A DNA stretch of 64,000 nucleotides from positions 310,001 to 374,000 of the forward strand of contig JAXLYR010000007.1 of the NCBI GenBank assembly GCA_046351325.1, written 5' to 3'. Made by a program: the position numbers and the translations under genes. Each line of letters begins with the position of its first letter. The stretch's first letter is position 1. The DNA is from Xiheicaenibacterium sp046351325 (GTDB lineage Bacteria; Myxococcota_A; Polyangia; Polyangiales; Polyangiaceae). Below are positions 1 through 9,976 of the stretch, one piece after another. Below the pieces are notes generated by a model that saw nothing but the letters and a program-made list of their open reading frames with translations, made no database searches and had not been told where the DNA came from.

Positions 1-1212
1 GGGCGGCCGCCTCGAGGACGCGCGCGAGTCCCTGCGCAGCGTTGGCGATCGTGAAGCGACTGCGCACGGTCTCGAGCCCCGCCGCCCCCCACGCGCCGCG
101 GAGCGACGGGTTCGAACCGAGCTCGACGAGCGCCTCTGCGAGCGCCGCCGGATCGCTCGGCGGCACCACGCGACCCGTCCGCCCGTCCTCGAGCTGCTCG
201 AGGACGCCGGTCACGCGCGAGGCGATGACGGGGAGCCCGTGCGCGAGGCTCTCCAAGATCGCGCGGGGCAGGCCCTCGTGGCCGCGCACGCTCAGCGTCT
301 CTTCACCCATCCGCAGCGTCTCGGACTCGACCGAAGGCAGAACAAACATGTCAGCGCCGGCGAGGAGCGGCTCGATGCCCTCGACGAAGCCGAGCAAATG
401 GAAGACCCCGTCCAGGCCGCGCGACGCGAGCTCCCCCGCGAGCCACGTGTCGTACGCGCCAGGCACCCGCGGCCCCGCGCACATGACGGCGAGCTCGAGG
501 CCTCGGGCGCGAGCGATTTGGGCCGCCCGCGCGAGGTGATGAAGGCCCTTGTGCGGCGCGACCGACGAGAGCGTCACCGCGAGGAGCGTCGTATCGCTTA
601 CATGAATGTCACGCTTTGCGAGCCAGTCGACGAGCTTCGCCCGAGCGGCCGGTCGAGGCTCGAGGCTCGGTATGTTGACACCGTTGTAAACGACGGTCGC
701 GCGCGCCCGGGCCGTCGGCGTGAGCTCCGAGAGCAGCGCGCGCGAGACCACGACGAACCGATCCGTCACCACCTGCGCGAGCGCGTGGGCCGCGCGCCCC
801 CACGGCGCGCCACGCAGGTGCATCACCGAGCCGGCGCGCGCCAGATGGGCAGCGCCACCCCCGAGGATGATGCCGCGCTCGCTGTTGAAATGCAGGACCG
901 GCGCGCCCTCTCGCTCGGCGAAGCGGGCGAGCTCGCGACTGTACGGGTACAGATCTCGAGGCACGAGGCGCAGCTGCTCGAGGCGCGACAGCCGGCGTAG
1001 GCCCTGATTGAAGACGTGATACGAGGGCGGCCCCGGCAGGATGCGCACGTCGAGCCCGGCCTCGCGGCAGAGGCGCGGGTAGAGGTGATCGAAGGGGAAG
1101 ACGACGAGCGGCTCGATGCCATATTCCGAGATGCGCGAGAGCGCTGCGAGCAGGCTCTTCTGAGCCCCCGCGACCCTGTGTGGCGTATCTCCGAAGAAGA
1201 GGACCTTCACGC
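1..1212 (-). CDS. GT4-family glycosyltransferase (3' end cut by window edge)
   Basis: Reading the minus strand from a GTG at 1212-1210 gives an uninterrupted frame of 404 codons that leaves the window at base 1. A GAGAGG about 8 bases upstream supports the start. The product begins VKVLFFGDTPHRVAGAQKS, the usual GT-B N-terminal strand followed by a Gly-rich loop. It carries LSSVAPHKGLHHL in the middle and AILESLAHGLPVIASRV near residues 314-333. That last stretch is the E-x7-E-like nucleotide-sugar motif of GT4 (glycosyl transferases group 1) enzymes. No signal peptide or membrane segment is seen, so the enzyme is probably cytoplasmic and transfers a sugar from an activated donor to a surface polysaccharide or lipid. 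Donor and acceptor cannot be told. Neighbours do not form an obvious polysaccharide cluster inside the window. Confidence 0.85.
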
Positions 1213-1393
1213 TGAGTAGCCTCTCGGGCAACGGCTCCGCGACCCAGCGGGTCGTCGAGAGCCGGCTCGCGTGGAGCGCAGGGTGACATTCCATTGGTGC
1301 GCGGCCGCCGTGCTCCATTCAGCGGAGCGCGCTGGGTCCGAGGTCAGGAGATCTGTGTGCGCGTCGTCCCCTGGATTCACTGGGGGACCGCCC

Positions 1394-1660
1394 ATGGATC
1401 ACCTGCTGACAGCCCTGTTTTCGCTCGCGGTCTCCGCGAGAGCGACAGAAGCGAGCGACGATGATTGGTCTGCGGACGTCGCGTCGACCGCGGCCTCCAC
1501 GCTGGAGGCCAGCCAGGTCGTGGGCGTGCAGATCGCGCCCCCGGCGCTCCCGCTCGTGCCCGTCGCCAGAGTCGCGCAGCCCGTATTGGATTGGACCTCG
1601 CCCGTCTTTGTTTGGTTCGACGAGGGCTACGCTTACGCGGAGGTCACGTTCGGTTTCTAG
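1394..1660 (+). CDS. Small secreted hypothetical protein
   Basis: This is an 88-codon frame starting MDHLLTALFSLAVSARA, a short signal-peptide-like N-terminus. The mature part is Ala/Val/Pro-rich and ends in an aromatic stretch (FVWFDEGYAYAEVTFGF). GGGGGA lies about 8 bases upstream of the ATG. A GTG-initiated extension to 1271 is also open, but it would bury the signal-like segment. I recognise no family. The gene runs toward the thiolase on the other strand. The case for it is only an open frame, a ribosome site and a signal-like start, so it is tentative. Confidence 0.4.
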   Translation: MDHLLTALFSLAVSARATEASDDDWSADVASTAASTLEASQVVGVQIAPPALPLVPVARVAQPVLDWTSPVFVWFDEGYAYAEVTFGF

Positions 1661-1685
1661 GCAGCGTCTTCAAAGAGTCTCGCGA

Positions 1686-1721
1686 GCGAGCGCTTACGTT
1701 GATGTCAGCGCAAGCGCTCGC
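1686..1721. terminator. Hairpin between convergent genes
   Basis: A perfect 10-bp inverted repeat (GCGAGCGCTT at 1686-1695, AAGCGCTCGC at 1712-1721) with a 16-base loop sits between the stop of the small plus-strand gene and the thiolase stop. No T-run follows on either strand, so a role as bidirectional terminator is only possible. Confidence 0.3.
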
Positions 1722-1726
1722 CGGGC

Positions 1727-2962
<1,236 letters not shown>

Positions 2963-3037
2963 CCCCAGATGATGGGGCCCGCGCGTCAAAAAGACATGCT
3001 TGCGCCGTCGCTCCTTCTGAGAAATACCGTTCCAACT

Positions 3038-4537
3038 ATGTCTCGCCGCTACGCGGTCACGACCTTCGGCTGCCAGATGAACGCGCACGACTCCGACCGC
3101 ATGGCGGAGGTTTTGTCCGCGGAGGGCTGGGAGCGCGTCGACGACGAAGAGAGCTCGGACGTCGTCGTCCTCAACACGTGCAGCGTCCGCGAGAAGGCCG
3201 AACAGAAGCTTCTCAGCGAGCTCGGTCGCCTGGCGAAGCTCAAGCGCCGTCGACCAGAGATGCTCGTCGTGGTCGCGGGCTGCGTCGCGCAACAAGAGGG
3301 CGAGCGCCTCCTCCGTGAGGCTCGCGGCGTCGATCTCGTCCTCGGACCCGACAACATCCCCGAGCTGCCGCGCCTGCTCACCGAGCTCGAGCACGGCGCG
3401 CCCCCGTTGAATCGCACGGTCTTCGACCTCGACGCGCCGCGGTTCCTCTCCGCCAGCCCCGAGCGCGCGGCCGTCACGGCCTTCGTCACCACGATGAAGG
3501 GCTGCGACGAGCGCTGTTCGTTCTGCGTCGTGCCCTACACGCGCGGCCCCGAGCGCTACCGTCCGAGCGAGGAGATCGTCGGCGAGATCGAGCGGCTCGT
3601 CGCGGGCGGCACGCGCGAGGTCACGCTCCTCGGGCAGACCGTGAACAGCTACCGCGATCCCTCGCGCCCGCCTCGCGCGGACGACGACGACGCGTCGGAG
3701 TTCGCCGCGCTCCTCCACGCGATCGCCGAGCGCGTGCCCGGCCTCGCGCGCCTTCGCTACACGAGCCCGCACCCGCGTCACCTCGGCCCCGCCCTCGTCG
3801 AGGCCCACGCGACCCTGCCGATGCTCTCACCCCACGTGCACCTGCCGGTTCAATCCGGCAGCGATCGCGTCCTCAAGCGGATGATCCGTCGCTACACCGC
3901 GGCCGACTACCGCGAGCGCGTCGAGCGCCTGCGCGCGCGCGTCCCCGGTCTGACGCTATCGACTGACATTATTGTAGGCTTTCCGGGTGAGTCGGAGTCT
4001 GATTTTGAATCCACCCTCCAGCTCGTTCGCGACGTCGGCTTCGTGGGTGTGTTCGGTTTCAAATATTCGCGCCGGCCCTACACCCCCGCGCTCAAGCTGG
4101 ACGACGACATCCCCGAGGCCGAAAAGACCGCGCGACTTACAGCTTTGTTCGAGCTCTCGGACGCGCTGATGAAGCGGCACCTCGACACGCTCGTCGGCTC
4201 CGAGCAGCGCGTCCTCGTCGAGGGCCCGTCGAAGCGCGCGGTCACCGACGACGGCCCCGCGCGCCCGAACGACGCCTCGGCGAAGACCTACGTCGGTCGC
4301 ACCGAGCGCAACGAGATCGTCCACCTCGACGACGCGGCCGCGCCCGCCCTCGTCGGTGAGGTCGTCGCGGTCGAGATCCGCCGCGCCCTCAAGCACTCGC
4401 TCATCGGGGCGCTCGGTCCGGCCGCGCTCGCGCTCGCCTCGTCGAAGACCCCGGCCGCCCCAGCCGGCTCGTCCTTCGGGCGTCGGCCGCGCCGCGCCCT
4501 GCCCATGGTCCCGAACCAGGAACCGACCCGCTCATGA
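3038..4537 (+). CDS. miaB: tRNA-2-methylthio-N6-dimethylallyladenosine synthase
   Basis: 499 aa radical-SAM methylthiotransferase that adds the 2-methylthio group to i6A37 of tRNA. The N-terminal UPF0004 domain has its three cluster cysteines (C12 in FGCQMN, C48 in NTCSVRE, C82 in AGCVAQQ). The radical-SAM CxxxCxxC is C156/C160/C163 (KGCDERCSFC). A TRAM domain follows at about residues 385-450. After it comes an extra Ala/Pro/Arg-rich tail of about 45 residues that is not typical of MiaB. The ATG at 3038 is the family start; the frame is open far upstream only because it runs antisense to the thiolase. The stop overlaps the next start as ATGA (4534-4537), suggesting translational coupling. 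Confidence 0.95.
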   Translation: MSRRYAVTTFGCQMNAHDSDRMAEVLSAEGWERVDDEESSDVVVLNTCSVREKAEQKLLSELGRLAKLKRRRPEMLVVVAGCVAQQEGERLLREARGVDLVLGPDNIPELPRLLTELEHGAPPLNRTVFDLDAPRFLSASPERAAVTAFVTTMKGCDERCSFCVVPYTRGPERYRPSEEIVGEIERLVAGGTREVTLLGQTVNSYRDPSRPPRADDDDASEFAALLHAIAERVPGLARLRYTSPHPRHLGPALVEAHATLPMLSPHVHLPVQSGSDRVLKRMIRRYTAADYRERVERLRARVPGLTLSTDIIVGFPGESESDFESTLQLVRDVGFVGVFGFKYSRRPYTPALKLDDDIPEAEKTARLTALFELSDALMKRHLDTLVGSEQRVLVEGPSKRAVTDDGPARPNDASAKTYVGRTERNEIVHLDDAAAPALVGEVVAVEIRRALKHSLIGALGPAALALASSKTPAAPAGSSFGRRPRRALPMVPNQEPTRS

Positions 4538-5070
4538 CCTCGAACATCGTCACCTTCGACGGCAAGACCCCCAAGATCGCCGCGGACGTCTTCATCGCCC
4601 CGAACGCCATGATCATCGGCGACGTCGAGATCGGCGCGGGCTCGAGCATCTGGTTCGGCTGCGTCCTGCGCGGCGACATCGGGCCGATCCGCATCGGCCG
4701 GCGCACCAACATCCAAGACCTCGTCTGCGTGCACATGACCGACGGCGTCTCGACGGTCGTCGTCGGCGACGATGTGACCGTCGGTCACGGGGCGATCTTG
4801 CACGGCACCCACGTCGGCGACGGCTGCCTCATCGGCATGGGCTCCATCCTCCTCGACAACACCGTCGTCGGCGCCGAATGCCTCGTCGCGGCGGGCTCGC
4901 TCCTCAGCCCGCGGTTCGTCGTCCCCGCGCGCTCGGTCGTGCGCGGCAGCCCCGCGAAGGTGCTGCGCCCCTGCACCGACGACGAGCTCGCGATGGGGCG
5001 CACGGGCGCGGAGCACTACGTCCACAACGCCTCGCGCTTCCGCGCCCTCTTCGATCGTCAGGAGACCTGA
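4534..5070 (+). CDS. Gamma-carbonic anhydrase family protein
   Basis: 178 aa, made of left-handed beta-helix hexapeptide repeats (for example VEIGAGSSIWFGCVLRGDIG) with the family hallmark GHGAILHGTHVGDGCLIGMGS, which holds the metal-binding histidines. Such proteins are trimeric zinc/iron carbonic anhydrases or catalytically weak homologues (YrdA/PaaY type). The length matches the short bacterial YrdA-like group; no signal peptide is present, so it should be cytoplasmic. The start overlaps the miaB stop by ATGA, and thiS follows 2 bases after its stop, so the three genes are probably one transcript. Whether it hydrates CO2 or has another role cannot be read from sequence. Confidence 0.9.
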   Translation: MTSNIVTFDGKTPKIAADVFIAPNAMIIGDVEIGAGSSIWFGCVLRGDIGPIRIGRRTNIQDLVCVHMTDGVSTVVVGDDVTVGHGAILHGTHVGDGCLIGMGSILLDNTVVGAECLVAAGSLLSPRFVVPARSVVRGSPAKVLRPCTDDELAMGRTGAEHYVHNASRFRALFDRQET

Positions 5071-5072
5071 CC

Positions 5073-5273
5073 ATGAACATCGTCCTCAACGGCGAGCCGC
5101 GCGCGCTCACGAAGACGCCCATGACCATCGCAGACCTCGTCGCCGAGCTCGCGCCCGACGGCCCCGTCGCGGTGGAGAAGAACGGCGACGTCATCCCCCG
5201 CGCAGAGCACGCCTCGACCGTCCTCGCCGAGGGCGACAACATCGAGGTCGTCCACTTCGTCGGCGGCGGCTGA
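5073..5273 (+). CDS. thiS: Sulfur carrier protein ThiS
   Basis: 66 aa beta-grasp protein ending in VVHFVGGG. The C-terminal GlyGly is the site that is adenylated and then thiocarboxylated to carry sulfur for the thiazole ring of thiamine. NIVLNGEP at the N-terminus and the short length are typical of ThiS. The start is the ATG 2 bases after the gamma-carbonic anhydrase stop, with GGAG 9 bases upstream. No thiG, thiF or thiO is next to it, and I see no TPP riboswitch upstream, so this copy sits apart from the usual thiamine operon. A related role as a generic ThiS/MoaD-like carrier is possible. Confidence 0.85.
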   Translation: MNIVLNGEPRALTKTPMTIADLVAELAPDGPVAVEKNGDVIPRAEHASTVLAEGDNIEVVHFVGGG

Positions 5274-5281
5274 GCCTCGGG

Positions 5282-5325
5282 GGGTGAACGCGTGTCTCGC
5301 CGACCTCGGGCGGGGATCTTCACCC
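5282..5325 (+). terminator. Weak hairpin after thiS
   Basis: GGGTGAA at 5282-5288 can pair with TTCACCC at 5319-5325 across a 30-base loop just after thiS, but only a short T-poor tail follows. It may end or attenuate the miaB-thiS transcript before the vanW-like gene; support is weak. Confidence 0.2.
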
Positions 5326-5379
5326 TTCTAAGAAGTTAGCGCCCTCGCCGAGCGTAGGTAGGATCGCGAGCGTAACCCC

Positions 5380-6804
5380 GTGTCTCCCCTTCGCTGGTCG
5401 ATCGTTGTCTTGATTGGAATGGCGGGTGGCACCGGCCTCGGGCTCGGCGCCCACGCGATGTTGCCGACGTCCCCCTATGCGCGGGGCGTCTCCATCGGTG
5501 AGCACCGGATCCCGGACAAAGGCAGCGCGGCCGACATGCTCGAGGCCGAGCGCCAGGCCATCCGCGACAAACGCGTGGTGCTCCGCTACGGCGAAGACCT
5601 CGAGGAGGTCACCTACGGCGACTTCGGGGTCGACATCGACATCGCCAAGACCCTCGAGAAGGCGCGGCTCGTCGCTCACACGGGCGACGTCTTCTTCCAA
5701 ATCAAAGAGGCCGAGCGCGCAAAGCGAGGCGAGATCGACGTGCCGCTCGTCTACACATTCGACGAGGCCGCGGCGACGGCGATCCTCGAGCGCATCGCCG
5801 AGAAGGTGAAGCGCGAGCCGATCGACGCGCGCCTCGTGATGGCCGAGAAGAAGAAGTACCCCGATGTCGCGGGCCAACGCCTCGACATCGAGGTCGCGTT
5901 CGAGAGCATCCGCGGGGCGGACTGGAGCGCCGTGAACGGCGTCGCCTTCGACCTGCCGATCGTCCCCGTCCGCGCCAAGGTCACGCTCAACGATCTCATT
6001 CAGGTCGACGTCTCGAAGATCCTCTCGGCCTGGGAGACGACGTACGCGACGACCGGCACAGGCGTCGGCCGCTCCATCAACATCGCGCGGGCGGCCTCGT
6101 TCATCGACGGCGCGATCATCCCGCCGCAGGCGACGTTCAGCTTCAACGAGCTGGTCGGGCCGCGCACGCTCGAGCGCGGCTTCGCGCTCGCCCCGGAGAT
6201 CCAAGGCGACGAGCTCACGACCGGCGTCGGCGGTGGCACCTGCCAGGTCTCGAGCACGCTGTTCGCCGCGTCGCTCAACGGCGTGCTCGACATCATCGAG
6301 CGCCGCAGCCACTCGCGCCCGAGCGCCTACGCGAAGCTCGGGCTCGACGCGACCGTCTTCTACGGCGCGGTCGATCTCAAGCTCCGCAACCCGTACACGT
6401 TCGCGATCATGGTCCACGCCTTCGTTCCGAAGCCGGGCGTCGTGCGGGTCGAGCTCCTCGGCGGTGACCCGACCGCCGACGTCTCGTATTCGTTCGGCAT
6501 CGGCGCGACCGAGGACTTCGTGCGGCGCATTACGGTGAAGTCCTGGATGAAGCCTGGGACGCGCCAGCGTCACCAGAAGGGCTCGCCCGGTTATGACGTG
6601 ACCAGCGTCGTATCCATCAAATGGAAAGACGGCCGCACCGAAGAGCGCAAGTACTTCAGCCTCTATCGCCCTGCGCCCGAGGTCTTCTGGGTCGCGCCCG
6701 GCTACGACGAGGCCGAGCTCCCCCCGCTGCCGCCGCGGGCCAAAGGCGTCGAGGGCCGCTTGGCCGAAACCGCACCCAGCGTCTACGACGCGAGCTCGCT
6801 CTAG
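5380..6804 (+). CDS. VanW-family membrane-anchored protein
   Basis: 474 aa beginning with GTG at 5380. The N-terminus has one hydrophobic segment (SIVVLIGMAGGTGLGLGAH), so the protein is probably anchored in the inner membrane with the rest outside. Residues of about 45-215 look like the PG_binding_4-type domain that often precedes VanW. The VanW domain follows (about 225-370), with the typical start of SINIARAA, IPPQATFSFNELVG and TGVGGGTCQVSSTLF. VanW proteins are found in glycopeptide-resistance operons and in many bacteria without resistance; the biochemical role is unknown. A basic/proline-rich tail of about 100 residues ends the protein. No vanHAX genes are nearby, so resistance should not be inferred. 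Confidence 0.85.
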   Translation: MSPLRWSIVVLIGMAGGTGLGLGAHAMLPTSPYARGVSIGEHRIPDKGSAADMLEAERQAIRDKRVVLRYGEDLEEVTYGDFGVDIDIAKTLEKARLVAHTGDVFFQIKEAERAKRGEIDVPLVYTFDEAAATAILERIAEKVKREPIDARLVMAEKKKYPDVAGQRLDIEVAFESIRGADWSAVNGVAFDLPIVPVRAKVTLNDLIQVDVSKILSAWETTYATTGTGVGRSINIARAASFIDGAIIPPQATFSFNELVGPRTLERGFALAPEIQGDELTTGVGGGTCQVSSTLFAASLNGVLDIIERRSHSRPSAYAKLGLDATVFYGAVDLKLRNPYTFAIMVHAFVPKPGVVRVELLGGDPTADVSYSFGIGATEDFVRRITVKSWMKPGTRQRHQKGSPGYDVTSVVSIKWKDGRTEERKYFSLYRPAPEVFWVAPGYDEAELPPLPPRAKGVEGRLAETAPSVYDASSL

Positions 6805-6911
6805 AAGCGAGGGCCGGTAGACAGGCGGCTCGGAGCTCCACTAACGTTGTTGGTTTCGGGTGAGCGCAATTGGCTGCGCAGCCCAGAAGTCGACGATGAT
6901 GGGAGGGGCCG

Positions 6912-7349
6912 ATGACGACGACGGGGACTCCGCGAGTCCAGCTCGAGAACGAGTTCGTGACGCTCTGGTATCACCCGGCGGGCAAGATCGTTCACCACAA
7001 GATCCACAAGCCCGTGACGGGCGCGCTCTTCCGAGAGGCGCTCGAGAGGGGCGTCGAGATCTTCGAGCGCCACGGCGCTCAAAAGTGGCTCTCCGATGAT
7101 CGCGGCAATGGTGCATTGCACCCCGACGACTCGAATTGGGCGACGACAGTCTGGAGCCCGCGGGTCGTCGCGGCCGGGTGGGCCTATTGGGCAATCGTCC
7201 TGCCCGACGCCGCGCTCGGTCGCGTGAACATGAAGCGCTTCGTCAATATCTATTCGGACATGGGTGTCTCTGTTCGCATCTACTCCACGCCCGAGGAGGC
7301 GCTGGTTTGGCTGCGTCGCCCCGAGACGGCAGACCCGCCAGCGCCCTGA
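6912..7349 (+). CDS. SpoIIAA/STAS-like hypothetical protein
   Basis: 145 aa, soluble, no signal peptide. The order of predicted strands and helices (FVTLWYHPAGKIVHHKIHK, then a helix REALERGVEIFERHG, then KWLSDDRGN, then a C-terminal helix PEEALVWLRR) resembles the SpoIIAA-like/STAS fold seen in many stand-alone myxobacterial proteins. The usual phosphorylated Ser/Thr of anti-anti-sigma factors is not clearly present. The gene is isolated, with a strong GC hairpin right after the stop. Function unknown; the fold call is a pattern judgement, not a homology search. Confidence 0.6.
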   Translation: MTTTGTPRVQLENEFVTLWYHPAGKIVHHKIHKPVTGALFREALERGVEIFERHGAQKWLSDDRGNGALHPDDSNWATTVWSPRVVAAGWAYWAIVLPDAALGRVNMKRFVNIYSDMGVSVRIYSTPEEALVWLRRPETADPPAP

Positions 7350-7352
7350 TTG

Positions 7353-7373
7353 GGGGGGCTGGATTCGCCCCCC
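7353..7373 (+). terminator. GC-rich hairpin after the STAS-like gene
   Basis: GGGGGGC (7353-7359) and GCCCCCC (7367-7373) form a 7-bp all-GC stem with a 7-base loop, 3 bases after the stop codon. No T-run follows, so it is either a factor-assisted terminator or an RNA 3' end stabiliser. Confidence 0.4.
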
Positions 7374-7583
7374 GTGCGCGGTGCGCCCCCCCAATTCGGG
7401 AGCGCGGAGCTCCCAGTTCGGCCGTGCAACTGTGGCGCTACTCGGGCTCGCCCAAGGCGAGGTGCACTGTTGCTCGATGGGATGCATGATCCGACCACCA
7501 GAGAGCGCAAATGGAATATTCCAATTTGCCCGCGTGGAACGCTGAATAACAGGCGCGGAACACGCTTTGCAAAAGTGGTCAGC

Positions 7584-8546
7584 GTGGAACTACTCAAGTC
7601 GAAGACAATCGGGCAACCTCGAAGAGGTACGAAACCGCTCTCCCTGGCAGGTAGTGGGCGAGCGCTGCTCGCGCTCACGCTGTCAGCTTGCTTCTCTGCA
7701 AAGGACTGTACCATAGAGCTGGGGGACATCCCCGTGCCGGAGCCCTTCTGCTCGCTCGGTCTTCTCCAGTTCTCGGCCAGTGAACGCTTACAGAATGGTC
7801 AGGGAGAGGTCCGCTACGGCTACTCCGGCGCCGAGGCCTCCGAGGTGTTGTCTCCCAGTCGTATGGCGACAGGCGGCCGCGCGACTGTCTATGTCGTCGT
7901 GCCGCGCGCCGACAAGATCGACGTCACGGGGACAGGCTCCGTCTTCGTCACGGGCACCTCGACGACTGTCTCTTGCCCAGACGGTGAAGGCGGGGCCGGC
8001 GGCAGCCCGTCGCTCGGCGGCTATGGTGGTCTCGGTCTAGGGGGCAATGGTGGTGCAATGACCGTGGGCGGCGCCGGCGGCCTCGGCGCTGGTGGGTTCG
8101 GTGGTGGGGGAGGACAGGGCGGTTCGGGGTTTGCCAATAGCGGCTGGGTTTGGCCCGACGCGATCAGCTACGCCGCAGTGACCTTCGAGACGGGTGACGA
8201 CGGGACTGGCGCTCTCGAGGTTCGAAGGGACGGCGCATTGTCGGGCAGCTATCCAATCGAGTCCGTCGCGCCAGCGAGCCTCGAGGTCGCGCTCCGTGAC
8301 GGCGATACATGCCATTTGAACCACAGCTGCGTGCTGGTCGGCCGCGTCCTCGACGCAAATGGCCGGCCCCTGAACGCCGACCAGAGCTTCACCTTCAATG
8401 TCGTTGCGGGGAGCGCGAACATCGCCTCGGAGAGCTCGGCGGTGACCTCTCGAGAACAAGTCACGCCCACCAGCCAGGACATCCTCATCATCCGGGCACA
8501 GGCGGTCGGTCTGAGCGCCTATGTCTCTCTTCAGGTCGAAGACTAG
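7584..8546 (+). CDS. Gly-rich-linker lipoprotein, unknown function
   Basis: About 320 aa from GTG 7584. The N-terminus is basic, then hydrophobic, ending in the lipobox LTLSAC, so an outer-membrane or surface lipoprotein is likely. GTG 7575 and ATG 7482 are in-frame alternatives; none has a strong ribosome site, and 7584 gives the most normal signal length. The middle (about residues 135-185) is an almost pure Gly/Ala/Ser stretch with GGYGG and GGAGG repeats, probably a flexible spacer. The C-terminal part (GDTCHLNHSCVLVGRVLDANGRPLNADQSFTFNVV) looks like an Ig-like beta-sandwich with a possible disulfide. No enzyme motif is visible. Confidence 0.7.
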   Translation: MELLKSKTIGQPRRGTKPLSLAGSGRALLALTLSACFSAKDCTIELGDIPVPEPFCSLGLLQFSASERLQNGQGEVRYGYSGAEASEVLSPSRMATGGRATVYVVVPRADKIDVTGTGSVFVTGTSTTVSCPDGEGGAGGSPSLGGYGGLGLGGNGGAMTVGGAGGLGAGGFGGGGGQGGSGFANSGWVWPDAISYAAVTFETGDDGTGALEVRRDGALSGSYPIESVAPASLEVALRDGDTCHLNHSCVLVGRVLDANGRPLNADQSFTFNVVAGSANIASESSAVTSREQVTPTSQDILIIRAQAVGLSAYVSLQVED

Positions 8547-8612
8547 CGTGAGAGTGGGGCGTGCCGTGCGCGGCGGCTGTCTGCAGTCGGCGTCCGCGCG
8601 AAACCGCGCGCG

Positions 8613-9212
8613 TCAGACCTCGGCGCTCGGTGCTCGCTCGAGCGAGATCGTCATCAGCACGTCGTCGACCGCGGCGCCGTCGGCCGCACGCAGGGCGTCG
8701 GGGATCGTGCCGAGCTCGCGAAAGCCGAGCTTTTGGTAGAGGGCGCGCGCGGGCGTGTTCGACGCGAAGACCCTGAGGTCGATCCACACGAGCTCGGTCT
8801 CGGAGCGCGCCCAGTCGAGCACGGCCTCGGCGAGGGCGCGACCGATCCCCATGCCGCGCGCCGCGCGCTCGAGCCCGATCGAGAACTCGGCGCGGTGCAG
8901 GCCCGCCTCGACGTGCGGACCGCGAAGCTCGGCGTGACCGACGACGCGCAGCGGCTCGTCAGGGCTCACGCCCGTCGCGCGCCCACGCATGACGAGCCAC
9001 GCGCGGCCCCAGCCGACGCGCCCGATCTCCGTGCGCCACCGCCGCTCGGACGACTCTTCGACGTGCACTGCGTCGACGTCCGACATCGGCGCGAAGTGGG
9101 GCTCGCCGTGCTCCCCCGATTCGGCGAGGTGCCGAACGATGTGGCGGGCGAACATCGGCGCGTCGCTCGGGCGCGCCAGGCGGACCTCGTAGGTCGGTGG
9201 GACAGGGACCAT
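8613..9212 (-). CDS. GNAT-family N-acetyltransferase
   Basis: 199 aa. The core acetyl-CoA-binding motif of GNAT enzymes is clear: the beta-4 strand FSIGLERAARGMGIGRALAEAVLDWA contains the R/Q-x-x-G-x-G/A pyrophosphate loop (RGMGIGRA), followed by LRVFASNTPARALYQKLGF, the conserved motif B. It should transfer acetyl from acetyl-CoA to an amine; the substrate cannot be told (RimI-like, or a small molecule). The ATG at 9212 (MVPVPPTYEVRLARPSD) was chosen because the domain begins there; an upstream ATG at 9248 adds 12 residues with no family match. The gene stands alone between the lipoprotein and a small membrane protein. Confidence 0.88.
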   Translation of the reverse strand: MVPVPPTYEVRLARPSDAPMFARHIVRHLAESGEHGEPHFAPMSDVDAVHVEESSERRWRTEIGRVGWGRAWLVMRGRATGVSPDEPLRVVGHAELRGPHVEAGLHRAEFSIGLERAARGMGIGRALAEAVLDWARSETELVWIDLRVFASNTPARALYQKLGFRELGTIPDALRAADGAAVDDVLMTISLERAPSAEV

Positions 9213-9317
9213 GAACGGAGCATAGTGCCGGCCCGCACGGCGCTGCACGCGCGTGTCGAATCCACTCCGATAATGACAGACAAGTAAGTCAACGACGGCG
9301 CGCGAGCGCGCGGCGCT

Positions 9318-9698
9318 TCAGGCGTTGAACCACTTCTTGGTCTCGGGCTTGAGCCATTGGATGAGCAGCGGGATCGCGAGGGGCATGCAGCAGCACGAGG
9401 TCATCGCGAGCGCCTGGAGCACGAGGTTCAGCGTCCACGTGCCCGACGTGCGGTTCATGCGAGCCGCGAGGAGCGACATGATGATCGCCGGGATGCCCAC
9501 GACGATGAGGATGATCGCCGTCACGCCGGGCGGCATTTGGTTGTTCACCGGCTTCCACGGGTTCGGCAGGAAGAGGAGGATCAACACGCCGCCGAGGACG
9601 CAGAACACGTAGAGCGCGGCGAGCGCCCACGCGAAGAAGCGCCCCCATTTCACCGCGGAGGGTTCCGTCTCGGGTTGCTGCTCGAAGTAGCCGACCAT
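9318..9698 (-). CDS. Small inner-membrane protein (three TM segments)
   Basis: 126 aa with three hydrophobic segments, at about residues 20-43 (RFFAWALAALYVFCVLGGVL), 58-80 (VTAIILIVVGIPAIIMSLLA) and 90-115 (a Cys-rich MTSCCCMPLAIPLLI). A Pro-rich loop lies between the first two. AAAAGGAAA sits a few bases before the ATG at 9698. It belongs to no family I recognise. The run of three cysteines in the last segment is unusual and could bind metal or be acylated, but that is speculation. Confidence 0.7.
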   Translation of the reverse strand: MVGYFEQQPETEPSAVKWGRFFAWALAALYVFCVLGGVLILLFLPNPWKPVNNQMPPGVTAIILIVVGIPAIIMSLLAARMNRTSGTWTLNLVLQALAMTSCCCMPLAIPLLIQWLKPETKKWFNA

Positions 9699-9976
9699 GC
9701 TGTTTCCTTTTCCGTCCCCAGCTCGCGGGGAGTGTTCTCATTTTGGGTGAGCGCGAGGGCGCGGCCCACATTGAGGCGCTCTTTTCAACCCGCGCACCTC
9801 GCGTTCGCAAGCAGCAGACCAGCGCGCGGGAGTTCTCGCGACGGTCGGAGCAGCGGAGAAATCGGCGCAACGTCGCACCGAAGAGATCCTTGAGAGAGCG
9901 CGCGCCCCGCGCGCGAGCCGCGCGCGCTCACACGGCGGCGGCTTCGGCGCGCTTCGAGCGGTGGTATGCGCGGATC

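Noticed and set aside
106..122. tRNA-like GGTTCGAACC T-loop sequence
   Set aside because: It lies inside the glycosyltransferase coding frame and no acceptor, D or anticodon arm fits around it.
5071..5380. TPP riboswitch near thiS
   Set aside because: No CTGAGA...ACCTGA-type elements were found on either strand near the gene.
5380..6804. Vancomycin-resistance role for the VanW-like protein
   Set aside because: VanW domains are widespread outside resistance operons and no vanHAX, vanS or vanR lies nearby.
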